A stretch of DNA of 64,000 nucleotides. Source: Streptomyces jeddahensis (GTDB lineage Bacteria; Actinomycetota; Actinomycetes; Streptomycetales; Streptomycetaceae). The stretch spans positions 1-64,000 of the forward strand of contig NZ_LOHS01000164.1 in NCBI RefSeq assembly GCF_001642995.1, in the 5' to 3' direction. The notes beneath the pieces were generated by a model. The model was not told the origin of the DNA. It worked only from the letters and a program-made list of their open reading frames with translations, and ran no database searches. Below, piece by piece: positions 25,915 through 34,459 of this stretch; position 1 is the first letter of the stretch; every line of letters begins with the position of its first letter. Position numbers and translations under genes: made by a program.

Positions 25915-26600
25915 TCCGGACCCTGGTGGTGGACGACGACTTCCACGTCAGCCACATCCACTGCGACTACGCGTCCCGCGTCGAGGGCTTCGAGGTGGTC
26001 GGCCGGGTGACGACCGTGGCCGAGACGCTGGACGCGGCGCGCACCCTCCGCCCCGACCTGCTGCTGCTCGACGTCTTCCTGCCGGATGGCAGTGGACTCG
26101 ACGTGCTGCGGCAACTCAGTGGAGACGAGGGCGGCGCCCGCCCCGACGCGATCATGATCACCGCTGACAGGGACATCACCTCGGTACGGACGGCCATGAA
26201 GCTCGGCGCCGTGGGCTATCTCGTCAAGCCGTTCGGCGCCGCCGACCTGGCCGAGCGGCTCACCGCCTACCGCGAACTCCAGCAGCGCGTGGACGCCCTC
26301 GGCCTGGCCCCTCGAACCGACCAGGCCGACGTGGACGCCCTCTTCAGCGCCGCCCGGCCACCGGCCGTCCCCCGGGTCCCGGCCAAGGGGCACTCCGCGC
26401 CGACCCTCGCCCTCCTGCACCAGGTCCTCCGCACAACCCACGACGCCCTGTCCGCAGCCCAGGCCGCCGAACTCACCGGCGTCTCCCGCGCCACGGCCCA
26501 GCGGTACCTCTCGTACCTCGTGCGGGAGGGCATGGTCCGCCTAGAACTTCGCTACGGAGCCACAGGCCGTCCCGAACACCTCTACCGGATCGTCCATTGA
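25911..26600 (+). CDS. CitB/DcuR-type response regulator
   Basis: 229 residues. The receiver domain has VVDDDFHVSHIH, the phospho-acceptor Asp in LLLLDVFLPDGSG and Lys in YLVKPFG. The C-terminal DNA-binding domain has the helix-turn-helix TGVSRATAQRYLSYLVREG seen in CitB/DcuR regulators. ATG overlaps the kinase stop (ATGA), so it is the cognate partner. Likely activates the divergent importer genes. Confidence 0.93.
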   Translation: MIRTLVVDDDFHVSHIHCDYASRVEGFEVVGRVTTVAETLDAARTLRPDLLLLDVFLPDGSGLDVLRQLSGDEGGARPDAIMITADRDITSVRTAMKLGAVGYLVKPFGAADLAERLTAYRELQQRVDALGLAPRTDQADVDALFSAARPPAVPRVPAKGHSAPTLALLHQVLRTTHDALSAAQAAELTGVSRATAQRYLSYLVREGMVRLELRYGATGRPEHLYRIVH

Positions 26601-27029
26601 GCCGGCCGCCGAGCCCCACCTGACAGGGGCGCAGCTCACCGGGGCCTCGTCGAGGCCGAGTTGAGCCCACAAGGACAGGAACAGACTGGCAAGGGCTGAG
26701 AAGCACCGACCCCATCTGACATGCTGAAACTGGCACATGGTCGTAGACGACGACGGCCTCGCCGCAAGTCCCGAGGCCGTCGATTCGGCAACGGTCCGGG
26801 TCGCAGTACAAGGAGCGCCCGGCTTGGTAGTGCACGACGACGCATGTACTCAGACACGGCCCGCGGCGGCGGACTTCAGCACGGCACCGGCCAAGGACCC
26901 CGTCCAGGAGGTGTACGCGGCGAGCACACTGCCCAGTGCTCCCTGACAACGGGCGAGTTCAGGATGCCAACGACGGAGGCACCCCAGCGTTGGAGCCTGC
27001 TGGGGTCGGGAGATCCAGTGGCGGCCTCG

Positions 27030-27107
27030 GTGACCAGGCGCGCCAAACTCACCGCCGACAAGCTCCAGCAACTCGCCGACCTCAAACTCCACTGGGCCGC
27101 GGCGTGA
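27030..27107 (+). pseudogene. Helicase-associated-domain C-terminal fragment
   Basis: The last about 24 codons before the TGA at 27105-27107 read RRAKLTADKLQQLADLKLHW and A-A-A. They resemble the end of the helicase-associated repeats found in large Streptomyces helicases (pattern RRxKLTxEQLxxLxxLxxxWA). Upstream codons lack similarity, so only the tail survives. The assignment is by pattern memory. Confidence 0.4.
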
Positions 27108-27160
27108 GGGGCTGGGTATGCGGGGTTCGGTAGGTCGCGCTGTCCAACCCTCACGCTGAG

Positions 27161-27287
27161 GTGGCGCGGTCTATCGGGGCGGGCAACGGCAACGACGTCG
27201 CGGTCGCGGTCGCACACGGCGCCCGGCGGGTGGACACCGTCGAGATCGACCCACGGCTGCAGCAGATCGGCGAGCAGCTGCACCCGG
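27161..27287 (+). pseudogene. Spermidine-synthase-like SAM-domain fragment
   Basis: Codons from 27161 read SIGAGNGNDVAVAVAHGARR then VDTVEIDPRLQQIGEQLHP. This is the SAM/dcSAM-binding motif I region of polyamine aminopropyltransferase-like membrane proteins. The similarity stops abruptly at 27287, where a different gene fragment begins in another frame. Remnant only. Confidence 0.5.
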
Positions 27288-27459
27288 CAAGATCGAGGGC
27301 ATCACGCTCGCCGACCCGTCCACGCTCGTGGTCGCGAACGACAACGACTTCGGGGTCGGATCCTTCGATTCGGAAGGACAGCTGGTCGACAGCGGTGTGC
27401 GCTCCAGGCTCATCACCATCCGGCTGCCTCAGCCAGTCCACGCCTACCTGCCCCGCTGA
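27286..27459 (+). pseudogene. Phytase-like/esterase-like protein, C-terminal fragment
   Basis: In a new frame, KIEGITLADPSTLVVANDND then FGVGSFDSEGQLVDSG and SRLITIRLP, ending with TGA at 27457-27459. This matches the conserved C-terminal end of the secreted 'esterase-like activity of phytase' family. It abuts the spermidine-synthase-like fragment, marking a recombination or deletion junction. Confidence 0.55.
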
Positions 27460-27752
27460 CTTCCCATCCGCGACCGATCCGAGGCCGGCGCGCACCCGCT
27501 ACCGGCCGCCATCTGGGCCAGGCATTCCTCGCCGAGGCAGCGACCGGTGAGCAGATCAAAGCATTGCGATCCGCACGCGACGCCGCCGCCCGAGGGCCGA
27601 CCTGAACGCCCCGAGAGGCTGCGCCGCCAGCGCTTCGAAGCCGTCACCACGGCCACCCCACCCAAGCGCCTGGGCGCACTGAGCACCGCCCAGCCCGACG
27701 CCCACGGCACAAGGCGTTCGTGTGCCCCGCCGGATCGGTTGGTTCGCCTGCT

Positions 27753-28727
27753 TCAGTGGGTGTGGCCTGATGTCTCGTTCTGCGTGGGCGCCGAGGACGT
27801 TTCCGGTGCGCTGGGCCGGTCCTTCGTCTGCTCGGCGCGCACCGTGAATGCTGCGGTGTGGACGTCACCGCCGTGCTTGAAATCGAGGAACAGCCTGTAT
27901 GTGCCGGCGCTGGGCGCCGTTGCGGTGAAGGAGACCTCGGGACCGGGCTTGGTCTTGCCGTCGCCGGGCTCGCCGTTGGGGTGGACGTGCAGGTACGCGA
28001 GGTCCCCGGAGCGCAGCGCTACGAGGTGGCCGTAGGCGCCGAGGTAGGGCTGGAGGTCACGCACCGGCTTGCCGTCCTTGGTCACGGTCAGTGTCAGTTC
28101 GCTGGGTTTGCCGGGTGCCAGTTGGCCGTGGAGCTGGACCTCGTAGCCGTCTGCCTTGGCTGTCGCGCTCGGGGCTGGGGTACGGGCGGGGGCGTAGGTG
28201 CCGGACACGGCAAGGTCGGTACCGAGGGTGAGCCCGTCGCCGCCGCGGGGTGTGAAGTCGGCGAAGAGGCGATAGCTGCCGGCCTTGGGCAGGTTGACGG
28301 GCGTGGACCAGGTGCCGTCGGCGGCGCGGGAGGGGTGCAGGTGGCGGTAGATGGTCAGGTCGCGTGAGGCGACGATCAGGTGCAGTTCCTTGTCGTGCTC
28401 GCGCTTGTAGGCGGTGACCGCACGTCCCGTGGCCTCTTGGACGACCGTGAATTGCAGGTCCGCGGGCTTCCCTGCCGGGATGCTCGGGGTCTTCAGGTCG
28501 AGGGTGTAGCCCCGGTCGGAGACCAGGAGTCCTCCAGGGGGTGCGGCTTGATGGCCTTGCTCGTGGTTTTCGCTCGCGTCGCCGCCCGGAGCGGCCGCGT
28601 GGCTGTTGTGAGCCGGGCGTTTCGGCTCGGGTGAGATCTGGCCGACGCTGCTGCCCACGCCGTAGGCGGTGCCGAAGGTGGCGGCCAGCGCGGCGGCGAA
28701 AGCAGTGATCCGCACTCCAGTGTTCAC
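27753..28727 (-). CDS. Secreted/membrane-anchored copper-locus protein
   Basis: 324 residues. An N-terminal hydrophobic signal/anchor (VRITAFAAALAATFGTAYGV) is followed by a His-rich spacer (NHEQGHQA). Two related beta-domains follow (residues about 75-180 and 190-300) with HLHPS and LHVHPNGEPG, where histidines could bind metal. The tail ends SGHTH. It is divergent from the CopZ-like gene, sharing three CsoR-type operators. Similar proteins accompany Streptomyces copper operons; a role in extracytoplasmic copper binding is inferred. Confidence 0.78.
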   Translation of the reverse strand: MNTGVRITAFAAALAATFGTAYGVGSSVGQISPEPKRPAHNSHAAAPGGDASENHEQGHQAAPPGGLLVSDRGYTLDLKTPSIPAGKPADLQFTVVQEATGRAVTAYKREHDKELHLIVASRDLTIYRHLHPSRAADGTWSTPVNLPKAGSYRLFADFTPRGGDGLTLGTDLAVSGTYAPARTPAPSATAKADGYEVQLHGQLAPGKPSELTLTVTKDGKPVRDLQPYLGAYGHLVALRSGDLAYLHVHPNGEPGDGKTKPGPEVSFTATAPSAGTYRLFLDFKHGGDVHTAAFTVRAEQTKDRPSAPETSSAPTQNETSGHTH

Positions 28728-28782
28728 GTGTCCTCCTGGGTCTTACCACCGCCCGTCGGTGGCTCTCTCAACGCTCGCCAAC

Positions 28783-28799
28783 ATACCCCCTAGGGGTAT
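28783..28799. promoter_or_regulatory. CsoR-type operator 1
   Basis: ATACCCCCTAGGGGTAT, a perfect palindrome matching the known CsoR box (TACCCC..GGGGTA), about 55 bp upstream of the secreted-protein start on the minus strand. Confidence 0.88.
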
Positions 28800-28830
28800 G
28801 AAGTCAAGCGGGAACGACCCCTTGCGTCCA

Positions 28831-28847
28831 ATACCCCCTGTGGGTAT
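28831..28847. promoter_or_regulatory. CsoR-type operator 2
   Basis: ATACCCCCTGTGGGTAT, a near-perfect CsoR palindrome in the middle of the divergent region between the secreted protein and the CopZ-like gene. Confidence 0.85.
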
Positions 28848-28866
28848 ATGTTAGCGGCGCCGCAGG

Positions 28867-28883
28867 ATACCCCCATGGGGTAT
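28867..28883. promoter_or_regulatory. CsoR-type operator 3
   Basis: ATACCCCCATGGGGTAT, a perfect palindrome 25 bp upstream of the CopZ-like ATG, 36 bp from operator 2 (centre to centre). Confidence 0.88.
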
Positions 28884-28907
28884 CTAAATCGTCTGAGGAG
28901 GACCCCC

Positions 28908-29180
28908 ATGTCCGGCTGCTGCACCACCGACGGAAGCTGCCCCACCCAGGCCGAGACCAAGGCCGTCTACAAGGTCAACGGCGTTGGCAGCGCCCACTGC
29001 CAGGGCGTCGTCGCCAAGGCCGTGGGCGCCCTTAAGGAGGTCACCGCGATTGAGGTCGAGATCGGTACCGGTCTGGTCACGGTGACGACCGCCGCCGAGC
29101 CCGACGAGGCGTTCGACGCGCTGATCGCCAAGACCGTCGACGAGGCCGGCTACGACTTCGCCGGCCGCGTGCCCGCCTGA
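28908..29180 (+). CDS. CopZ-like heavy-metal-associated domain protein
   Basis: A 90-residue HMA-fold protein (YKVNGVGSAHCQGVVAKAVG ... EAGYDF). The canonical metal motif CxxC is reduced to SAHC: the first Cys is replaced by Ser. An additional N-terminal cysteine cluster MSGCCTTDGSC may supply ligands. ATG 28908 has GAGGAGGA upstream. It is just downstream of two CsoR boxes and 85 bp before copA, so it is copper-induced and probably delivers Cu(I) to CopA. Confidence 0.85.
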   Translation: MSGCCTTDGSCPTQAETKAVYKVNGVGSAHCQGVVAKAVGALKEVTAIEVEIGTGLVTVTTAAEPDEAFDALIAKTVDEAGYDFAGRVPA

Positions 29181-29265
29181 CGCACGACCCGGGCGGGGCC
29201 GCCGCTCTCCGGCCCCGCCCTCCGTACCTGCCGTATATCGCGTCCGTGAGCTGCGAGGAGCTGAC

Positions 29266-31539
29266 ATGACCACCACCACGCCCGGCGCCGCCGAGGCTGA
29301 ACTCGCCATCGGCGGCATGACCTGCGCCTCGTGCGCCGCCCGGATCGAGAAGAAGCTCAACCGCATGGACGGTGTCGAGGCCACCGTCAACTACGCCACC
29401 GAGAAGGCGAAGGTCACCTACCGGGAGGACGTCACAGTCGCGGACCTGATCGCCACGGTCGAGGCCACCGGCTACACCGCCCAGGAGGCCCAGCCCGAGC
29501 CCGTAAGCACCAGCGAGTCCGCGTCCGGTGCGGGCTCGGCGCGGGAGGAGGGCGTCGAACTGCGGCCGCTGCGACAGCGGTTGACCGCCGCCGTCGTCCT
29601 GACCGTTCCCGTGATCGCAATGGCCATGGTGCCGGCGCTGCAGTTCGAGTACTGGCAGTGGCTTTCGCTGACCCTGGCGGCGCCCGTGGTGACGTATGCC
29701 GCCTGGCCGTTCCACAAGGCCGCCTGGACCAACGCCAAGCACGGCGCCGCCACCATGGACACGCTGATCTCCGTCGGCACGTCGGCGGCGTTCCTGTGGT
29801 CGCTGTGGGCGCTGTTCTTCGGCACGGCCGGTACGCCCGGCATGACGCACCCCTTCGAGTTCACCATCGCCCGCACCGACGGCGCCGGGAACATCTACCT
29901 GGAGGCCGCCGCCGGTGTCACGGCGTTCATCCTGGCCGGGCGGTACTTCGAGGCGCGGTCGAAGCGGAAGGCGGGGGCGGCGCTGAAGGCTCTGCTGGAG
30001 CTGGGCGCCAAGGACGTCACGGTGCTGCGCGACGGCCGCGAGGAGCTCATCGCGGTCGGCGAGTTGAAGGTCGGCGACCGGTTCCTGGTACGGCCCGGTG
30101 AGAAGATCGCCACCGATGGTGTGGTCGTCGAGGGGTCGTCCGCCGTGGACGCCTCCATGCTCACCGGCGAGTCGGCGCCGGTCGAGGTCGGCACGGGCGA
30201 CAGCGTCACCGGGGCCACGCTGAACGCCGGCGGCCGCCTGGTCGTCGAGGCCACCCGCGTCGGCGCCGACACCCAGCTCGCCCGCATGGCCAAGCTGGTG
30301 GAGGACGCGCAGAACGGCAAGGCCGCCGCCCAGCGGCTCGCCGACAAGATCTCCGCGGTCTTCGTCCCCATCGTGATCGCCCTGGCGCTCGGCACCCTCG
30401 GCTTCTGGCTCGGCAACGGCGCGGGCCTGACCGCCGCCTTCACCGCCGCGGTCGCCGTCCTGATCATCGCCTGCCCCTGCGCCCTGGGCCTGGCCACGCC
30501 GACCGCCCTCATGGTCGGCACGGGGCGCGGCGCCCAGCTCGGCATCCTCATCAAGGGACCCGAGGTCCTGGAGACCACGCGCAAGGCCGACACCATCGTC
30601 CTGGACAAGACCGGCACCGTCACCACCGGCAAGATGACCCTGCTCGCCGTCCACACCGCCGAAGGCACCGACGAGGCGGAGGTCCTGCGCCTGGCGGGCG
30701 CCCTGGAGCACTCCTCCGAGCACCCCATCGCCCAGGCCGTCGCCTCCGGCGCCGCCGCCCGCATCGGCACCCTGCCCGCCCCCGAGGACTTCGCGAACAT
30801 CCCCGGCCTCGGCGTCCAGGGCATCGTCGACGGGCACGCCGTCCTCGTCGGCCGCGAGCAGCTGCTCGCCGAGTGGGCCATCACCCTGCCGGTGGAGCTG
30901 CAGCGCGCCAAGGCCGAGGCGGAGGCCAAGGGCCGTACGGCCATCGCGGTCGCCTGGGACGGCGAAGCCCGCGCCGTCCTGGAGGTCGCCGACGCCATCA
31001 AGGAGACCAGCCCGGAGGCCATCAAGCGGCTGCGCGCCCTCGGCCTGACGCCCATCCTGCTGACCGGTGACAACAAGGCGGTCGCCGAGGCGGTCGCTGC
31101 GGAGGTGGGCATCGCTCCCGAGCACGTGATCGCCGAGGTCATGCCGCAGGACAAGGTCGACGTCATCAAGCGCCTGCAGAGCGAGGGCCGTTCGGTCGCG
31201 ATGGTCGGCGACGGCGTCAACGACGCGGCCGCACTGGCCCAGGCCGACCTGGGCCTGGCGATGGGAACGGGTACGGACGCCGCGATCGAGGCCGGCGACC
31301 TGACGCTGGTGCGGGGCGACCTGAGGATCGCGGCGGACGCCATCCGCCTGTCCCGCAAGACGCTCGCCACCATCAAGTCCAACCTCTTCTGGGCCTTCGC
31401 CTACAACGTCGCCGCCCTGCCGCTCGCCGCCGCCGGCCTGCTCAACCCGATGATCGCGGGCGCGGCCATGGCCTTCTCCTCGGTCTTCGTGGTCGGCAAC
31501 AGCCTCAGGCTGCGCGGCTTCCAGCCCGCCGACCGGTAG
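29266..31539 (+). CDS. copA: Copper-exporting P1B-type ATPase
   Basis: 757 residues. A single N-terminal HMA domain has GGMTCASCAARIE. Eight membrane helices include the ion-binding CPC in IIACPCALGLATP (residue about 402). The actuator motif is LTGESAPVE, the phosphorylation motif DKTGT (Asp about 447) and the hinge MVGDGVNDAAAL; the MxxS region lies near the C-terminus. It transports Cu(I) out of the cytosol at the expense of ATP. It follows the CopZ-like gene and precedes the MFS gene; the cluster is under CsoR boxes. Confidence 0.96.
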   Translation: MTTTTPGAAEAELAIGGMTCASCAARIEKKLNRMDGVEATVNYATEKAKVTYREDVTVADLIATVEATGYTAQEAQPEPVSTSESASGAGSAREEGVELRPLRQRLTAAVVLTVPVIAMAMVPALQFEYWQWLSLTLAAPVVTYAAWPFHKAAWTNAKHGAATMDTLISVGTSAAFLWSLWALFFGTAGTPGMTHPFEFTIARTDGAGNIYLEAAAGVTAFILAGRYFEARSKRKAGAALKALLELGAKDVTVLRDGREELIAVGELKVGDRFLVRPGEKIATDGVVVEGSSAVDASMLTGESAPVEVGTGDSVTGATLNAGGRLVVEATRVGADTQLARMAKLVEDAQNGKAAAQRLADKISAVFVPIVIALALGTLGFWLGNGAGLTAAFTAAVAVLIIACPCALGLATPTALMVGTGRGAQLGILIKGPEVLETTRKADTIVLDKTGTVTTGKMTLLAVHTAEGTDEAEVLRLAGALEHSSEHPIAQAVASGAAARIGTLPAPEDFANIPGLGVQGIVDGHAVLVGREQLLAEWAITLPVELQRAKAEAEAKGRTAIAVAWDGEARAVLEVADAIKETSPEAIKRLRALGLTPILLTGDNKAVAEAVAAEVGIAPEHVIAEVMPQDKVDVIKRLQSEGRSVAMVGDGVNDAAALAQADLGLAMGTGTDAAIEAGDLTLVRGDLRIAADAIRLSRKTLATIKSNLFWAFAYNVAALPLAAAGLLNPMIAGAAMAFSSVFVVGNSLRLRGFQPADR

Positions 31540-31608
31540 TCCACCGACTGCACCAGCACGCGAACCCCCACCCTCTTTCCCCACCGGGGGGACACGTGCC
31601 TGCCCTTA

Positions 31609-31625
31609 ATACCCCTTGGGCGTAT
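31609..31625. promoter_or_regulatory. CsoR-type operator 4
   Basis: ATACCCCTTGGGCGTAT, an imperfect CsoR palindrome between copA and the MFS gene (18 bp before its ATG). It indicates a separate copper-responsive promoter for the MFS gene. Confidence 0.75.
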
Positions 31626-31642
31626 ATCGGAGAGGAAAAGCA

Positions 31643-33076
31643 ATGCCACCCGTCAACCCTCGGCGCTGGTGGGCGCTGATCGTGCTCGCCACCGCCCAGT
31701 TCATGGTCATCATGGACACCTCGATCATCGGAGTCGCGCTCCCCGAGATGCAGAGAAACCTCGGTTTCTCGCAGGGCGAGCTGCAATGGGTCTTCAACGC
31801 CTACGTCATCGCCTTCGGCGGACTGCTGCTCCTCGGCGGGCGCCTGTCCGACCTGCTCGGCGCCCGCAGGGTGTTCACCGCCGGCTGGACCGTGCTGATT
31901 GCGGGCTCGGTCGTGGCGGCCGCCGCGCAGACGGCGTGGGTCGAGGTCGTCGGCCGGGCCGTCCAAGGCGTCGGGGGCGCGCTCATCGCGCCCTCCGCGA
32001 TGACCCTGCTGATGATGCTCTTCGCCCACGACCCCAAGGAACTCGCCAGGGCCATGGCCCTCTACGGCGCCGCGGCCCCCGCGGGCGGCACCGCGGGCGT
32101 CTTCCTCGGCGGCGTCTTCACCGAGTGGCTCAGCTGGCCCTGGGTGTTCATCATCTACATCCCGATCGGCCTCGCCACCCTCGCGGCCGTCAAGCTGCTG
32201 CCGGCCGTCGCCCCGAAGCGGGGTGCGGTCGACGTGCTCGGCGCTACCGCGGTCACCGCCGGACTTGCCCTCGCCGTCTTCGCCCTCGTACGGGCCCCGG
32301 AAGTCGGCTGGGGCTCCACGCAGACGGTACTCGAACTCGTCGGCGCCGCCGCCCTGCTGGTCCTCTTCTTCGTAATCCAGAAGTCCGTGGGCCAGCCGCT
32401 GATGCCGCTCGCTATCTGGCGCGTGCCACGGCTGGGCTCGGCGAACCTGGCGATGACGCTGCTCGGCGCCGCGTGGATCCCGATGTGGTACTTCCTCAAC
32501 CTCTACCTCCAGCAGGTGCTCGGATACGGGGCGTTCGCCTCGGGCGCCGCGCTGCTGCCGATGACCGTCCTGCTGATGGTCTTCATGACCGCGATCACGG
32601 CGCGGCTGCTGGCCCGCTTCGGCGCCAAGCCGCTCATCGGCGGCGGCCTGCTCGTCCTCGCCGCCGGTCTGCTGTGGCTGTCGGCCGTCGAACCGACCGG
32701 CACCTTCGCAGTAGACGTCCTGCCGGCCTCGCTCGTCGCCGCGCTCGGCATGTCGCTGGCGTACATTCCCGCGATGATGGCCGCCATGTCCGGCGCCCCA
32801 GCCGAGCAGGCAGGACTGGCCTCCGGCATCGTCAACACCACCTACCAGGTCGGCTCTGCGCTCGGGCTCGCCGCGCTCACCGCGCTCGCCACCTCAATGG
32901 GCGCGGAGGAACTCGGCAACCTCCCCGCTCTTACCAACGGCTTCAGCGCTGCATTCACCGGCGCCGCGATCGTCGCCGCGGTCGGTGGACTCACCACGCT
33001 GCTCGTGATGCGTTCGCAGAATGCGGTCACCGCTCAACAGCCGCAGCGGGGCGCGCAAGAACAGGCGCACGTCTAG
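31643..33076 (+). CDS. MFS drug/metal exporter (DHA2, 14-TM type)
   Basis: A 477-residue major-facilitator protein: FMVIMDTSIIGVALPEMQRN (motif D1), GGRLSDLLGARRVF (motif A) and multiple helices to about residue 450, with the length of EmrB/QacA-type exporters. ATG 31643 has AGAGGA upstream. Its own CsoR box suggests induction by copper, which is unusual for this family; it may export copper-ligand complexes or a copper-dependent metabolite. Followed by a strong hairpin. Confidence 0.9.
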   Translation: MPPVNPRRWWALIVLATAQFMVIMDTSIIGVALPEMQRNLGFSQGELQWVFNAYVIAFGGLLLLGGRLSDLLGARRVFTAGWTVLIAGSVVAAAAQTAWVEVVGRAVQGVGGALIAPSAMTLLMMLFAHDPKELARAMALYGAAAPAGGTAGVFLGGVFTEWLSWPWVFIIYIPIGLATLAAVKLLPAVAPKRGAVDVLGATAVTAGLALAVFALVRAPEVGWGSTQTVLELVGAAALLVLFFVIQKSVGQPLMPLAIWRVPRLGSANLAMTLLGAAWIPMWYFLNLYLQQVLGYGAFASGAALLPMTVLLMVFMTAITARLLARFGAKPLIGGGLLVLAAGLLWLSAVEPTGTFAVDVLPASLVAALGMSLAYIPAMMAAMSGAPAEQAGLASGIVNTTYQVGSALGLAALTALATSMGAEELGNLPALTNGFSAAFTGAAIVAAVGGLTTLLVMRSQNAVTAQQPQRGAQEQAHV

Positions 33077-33079
33077 GGC

Positions 33080-33106
33080 GTCGGCTGCCGCCACACGGCA
33101 GCCGAC
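33080..33106 (+). terminator. Terminator of the copper cluster
   Basis: Perfect 11-bp stem GTCGGCTGCCG / CGGCAGCCGAC with a 5-nt loop, 4 bp after the MFS stop codon. Confidence 0.8.
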
Positions 33107-33400
33107 CGCGCCGAGGAGCTGGGCCAGCAGCTTCAGCCGGCCCAGGCGGAGCGGGAGGAGCTGGCGATCGCTGAACGGGTGCTGCACCGTCTGGCCGGGC
33201 AGGACCGGGTCGAGGCGGAGGCCGCCGCCCGGGCGGCTCCGATGAAAGCGCAGGTGAGAGGGCGTGCGGCGCTGCTGATCCCGCACCATGGAGACAGTCT
33301 CGACGAGACCGCGCTGCCCGTGACAACCGTAGGATGCCGGCGATCCTTTGCGGGCCGCCGACGGCCCCATGCAGGTCAGAGCCGCGGGCGAGGAGTTAGT
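33107..33400 (+). pseudogene. Conserved Streptomyces hypothetical, N-terminal remnant
   Basis: Codons from about 33099 read RAEELGQQLQPAQAEREELA, then AERVLHRLAGQ and AALLIPHHGDSLDETALP. After a frame change near 33340 the sequence gives RAADGPMQVRAAGEELV. This is the pattern of a recurrent Streptomyces hypothetical with an N-terminal coiled coil and a C-terminal winged helix. The helix-turn-helix end is missing. No functional start is visible. Confidence 0.45.
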
Positions 33401-33422
33401 GAGGCCGCCCGGAACCGCCCGC

Positions 33423-33630
33423 TCACCCGCTCTGGCCCAGGAAGCCGGCCAGCAGCGCGTCGTCCCATATCTGCGCTTCGATGTACCGCTCGGGCCCTTG
33501 GCTTCCGTCGGGGTTCCAGTCCTGCGGCAGACCGTACTCATCGATCAGTTGGAAGATCTCGTCCCTGGTGTACACCTGGCCTCGGTATGGCCTTCCATCG
33601 CTGCACCGCATCGTCGGGAACAGATCGCCA
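33423..33630 (-). pseudogene. Small hypothetical protein, 5'-truncated by a TnpB element
   Basis: The frame ends at 33423 and encodes YTRDEIFQLIDEYGLPQDWN then RYIEAQIWDDALLAGFLG, with an ordered composition typical of a real protein. In-frame codons extend upstream through GDLFPTMRCSDG right to the right end of the TnpB element at about 33635, so the true N-terminus was removed. ATG 33611 could still serve as start. Function unknown. Confidence 0.45.
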
Positions 33631-33634
33631 TAGT

Positions 33635-34395
33635 TGAATCCTCCCCTCCTTGAAGGGAGGGGATCCCTGGCTCAGGCTGCCTCTTGGAGCAGCGCTCCAG
33701 GTGGTCTTCCGCCATCAGCGCCAGCCGGGTTGAGACCAGCCCGGACGAGCATCACGCGTGCGGAGTTCTTGTCCCGTGGTGACACGGTTCCGCAGGCGGT
33801 GCAGGTGTAGGTGCGCTCACCCAGCGGCAGTGCGTGCTTGGCTCTCGCATCGCAGTGCGCGCAGTCCATCGTGGTGTGCGCGGGATGTACGAGGCGGATG
33901 TCTCGCCCATGCTTGCGGCCCATCTCGATCAGAGCGGCCTTGGTGGCGCCGATGGCGGCGTCGGCGGCCTTGCGTGCCATGGTGCTCTTGGCCAGGAACT
34001 TCGGGCGGAAGTCCTCGACGGCGATGGCGTCGTGGTCGCAGACAACCTTCTTGGCCCACTTACGGCCCGTGTCCTCACGCTGCCTGGCGACCTTCTTGTA
34101 CGCCTTCGCCCGCCACTTCTTCGCCTCCCGGTAGCCCTTCGAGGCCACCTGGCCCTTCTTCGGCTTGCGGCGGGCCATCATCCGGTCGTACCGGGTCAGC
34201 TTCGTCTGGGCCTTCTTGCCGTGCTCGGCGTGCGGCAGGTCGTGCATCCCGGCCCGCCGTGCCATGGAGTCCCCGGCCCAGACGCCATGACATCCCCAAC
34301 CCTCCGAAGGACCATACGCACGACCGCCGCACACACGTACACCGACCCCACAGTCACCACGCCAACCAGCGACCACCGGTACGCCTGTTCGCATG
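33635..34395 (-). mobile_element. IS200/IS605-group (IS1341-like) TnpB element, left part lost
   Basis: The right end carries the typical subterminal hairpin TCCCCTCC ... GGAGGGGA (33642-33663) just past the transposon gene's stop. No left end is visible: the tnpB gene lacks its N-terminal half and the upstream DNA is unrelated. TnpA is absent. Confidence 0.65.
33672..34262 (-). pseudogene. tnpB: TnpB RNA-guided nuclease, C-terminal half only
   Basis: Encodes the end of an OrfB/TnpB protein: KKVVCDHDAIAVEDFRPKFL (RuvC-II Glu), the zinc finger CAHCDAR ... CTACGTVS, and the RuvC-III Asp in SPRDKNSARV. The N-terminal wedge/REC region and the first RuvC Asp (expected in a GIDVG-like motif) are missing. 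The start region from about 34262 is not family-like, so the protein should be inactive. Confidence 0.75.
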
Positions 34396-34459
34396 CGAAA
34401 GAGCCCTCTCCAGCTGCTGACCAGGCCGCGGCCGGTAGTTCAGAGGTCAGTCCCTGGCC

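Noticed and set aside
29077..31584. 835-codon minus-strand frame opposite copA
   Set aside because: Antisense frame caused by GC-biased third positions; composition is a mirror of CopA and no domain is seen.
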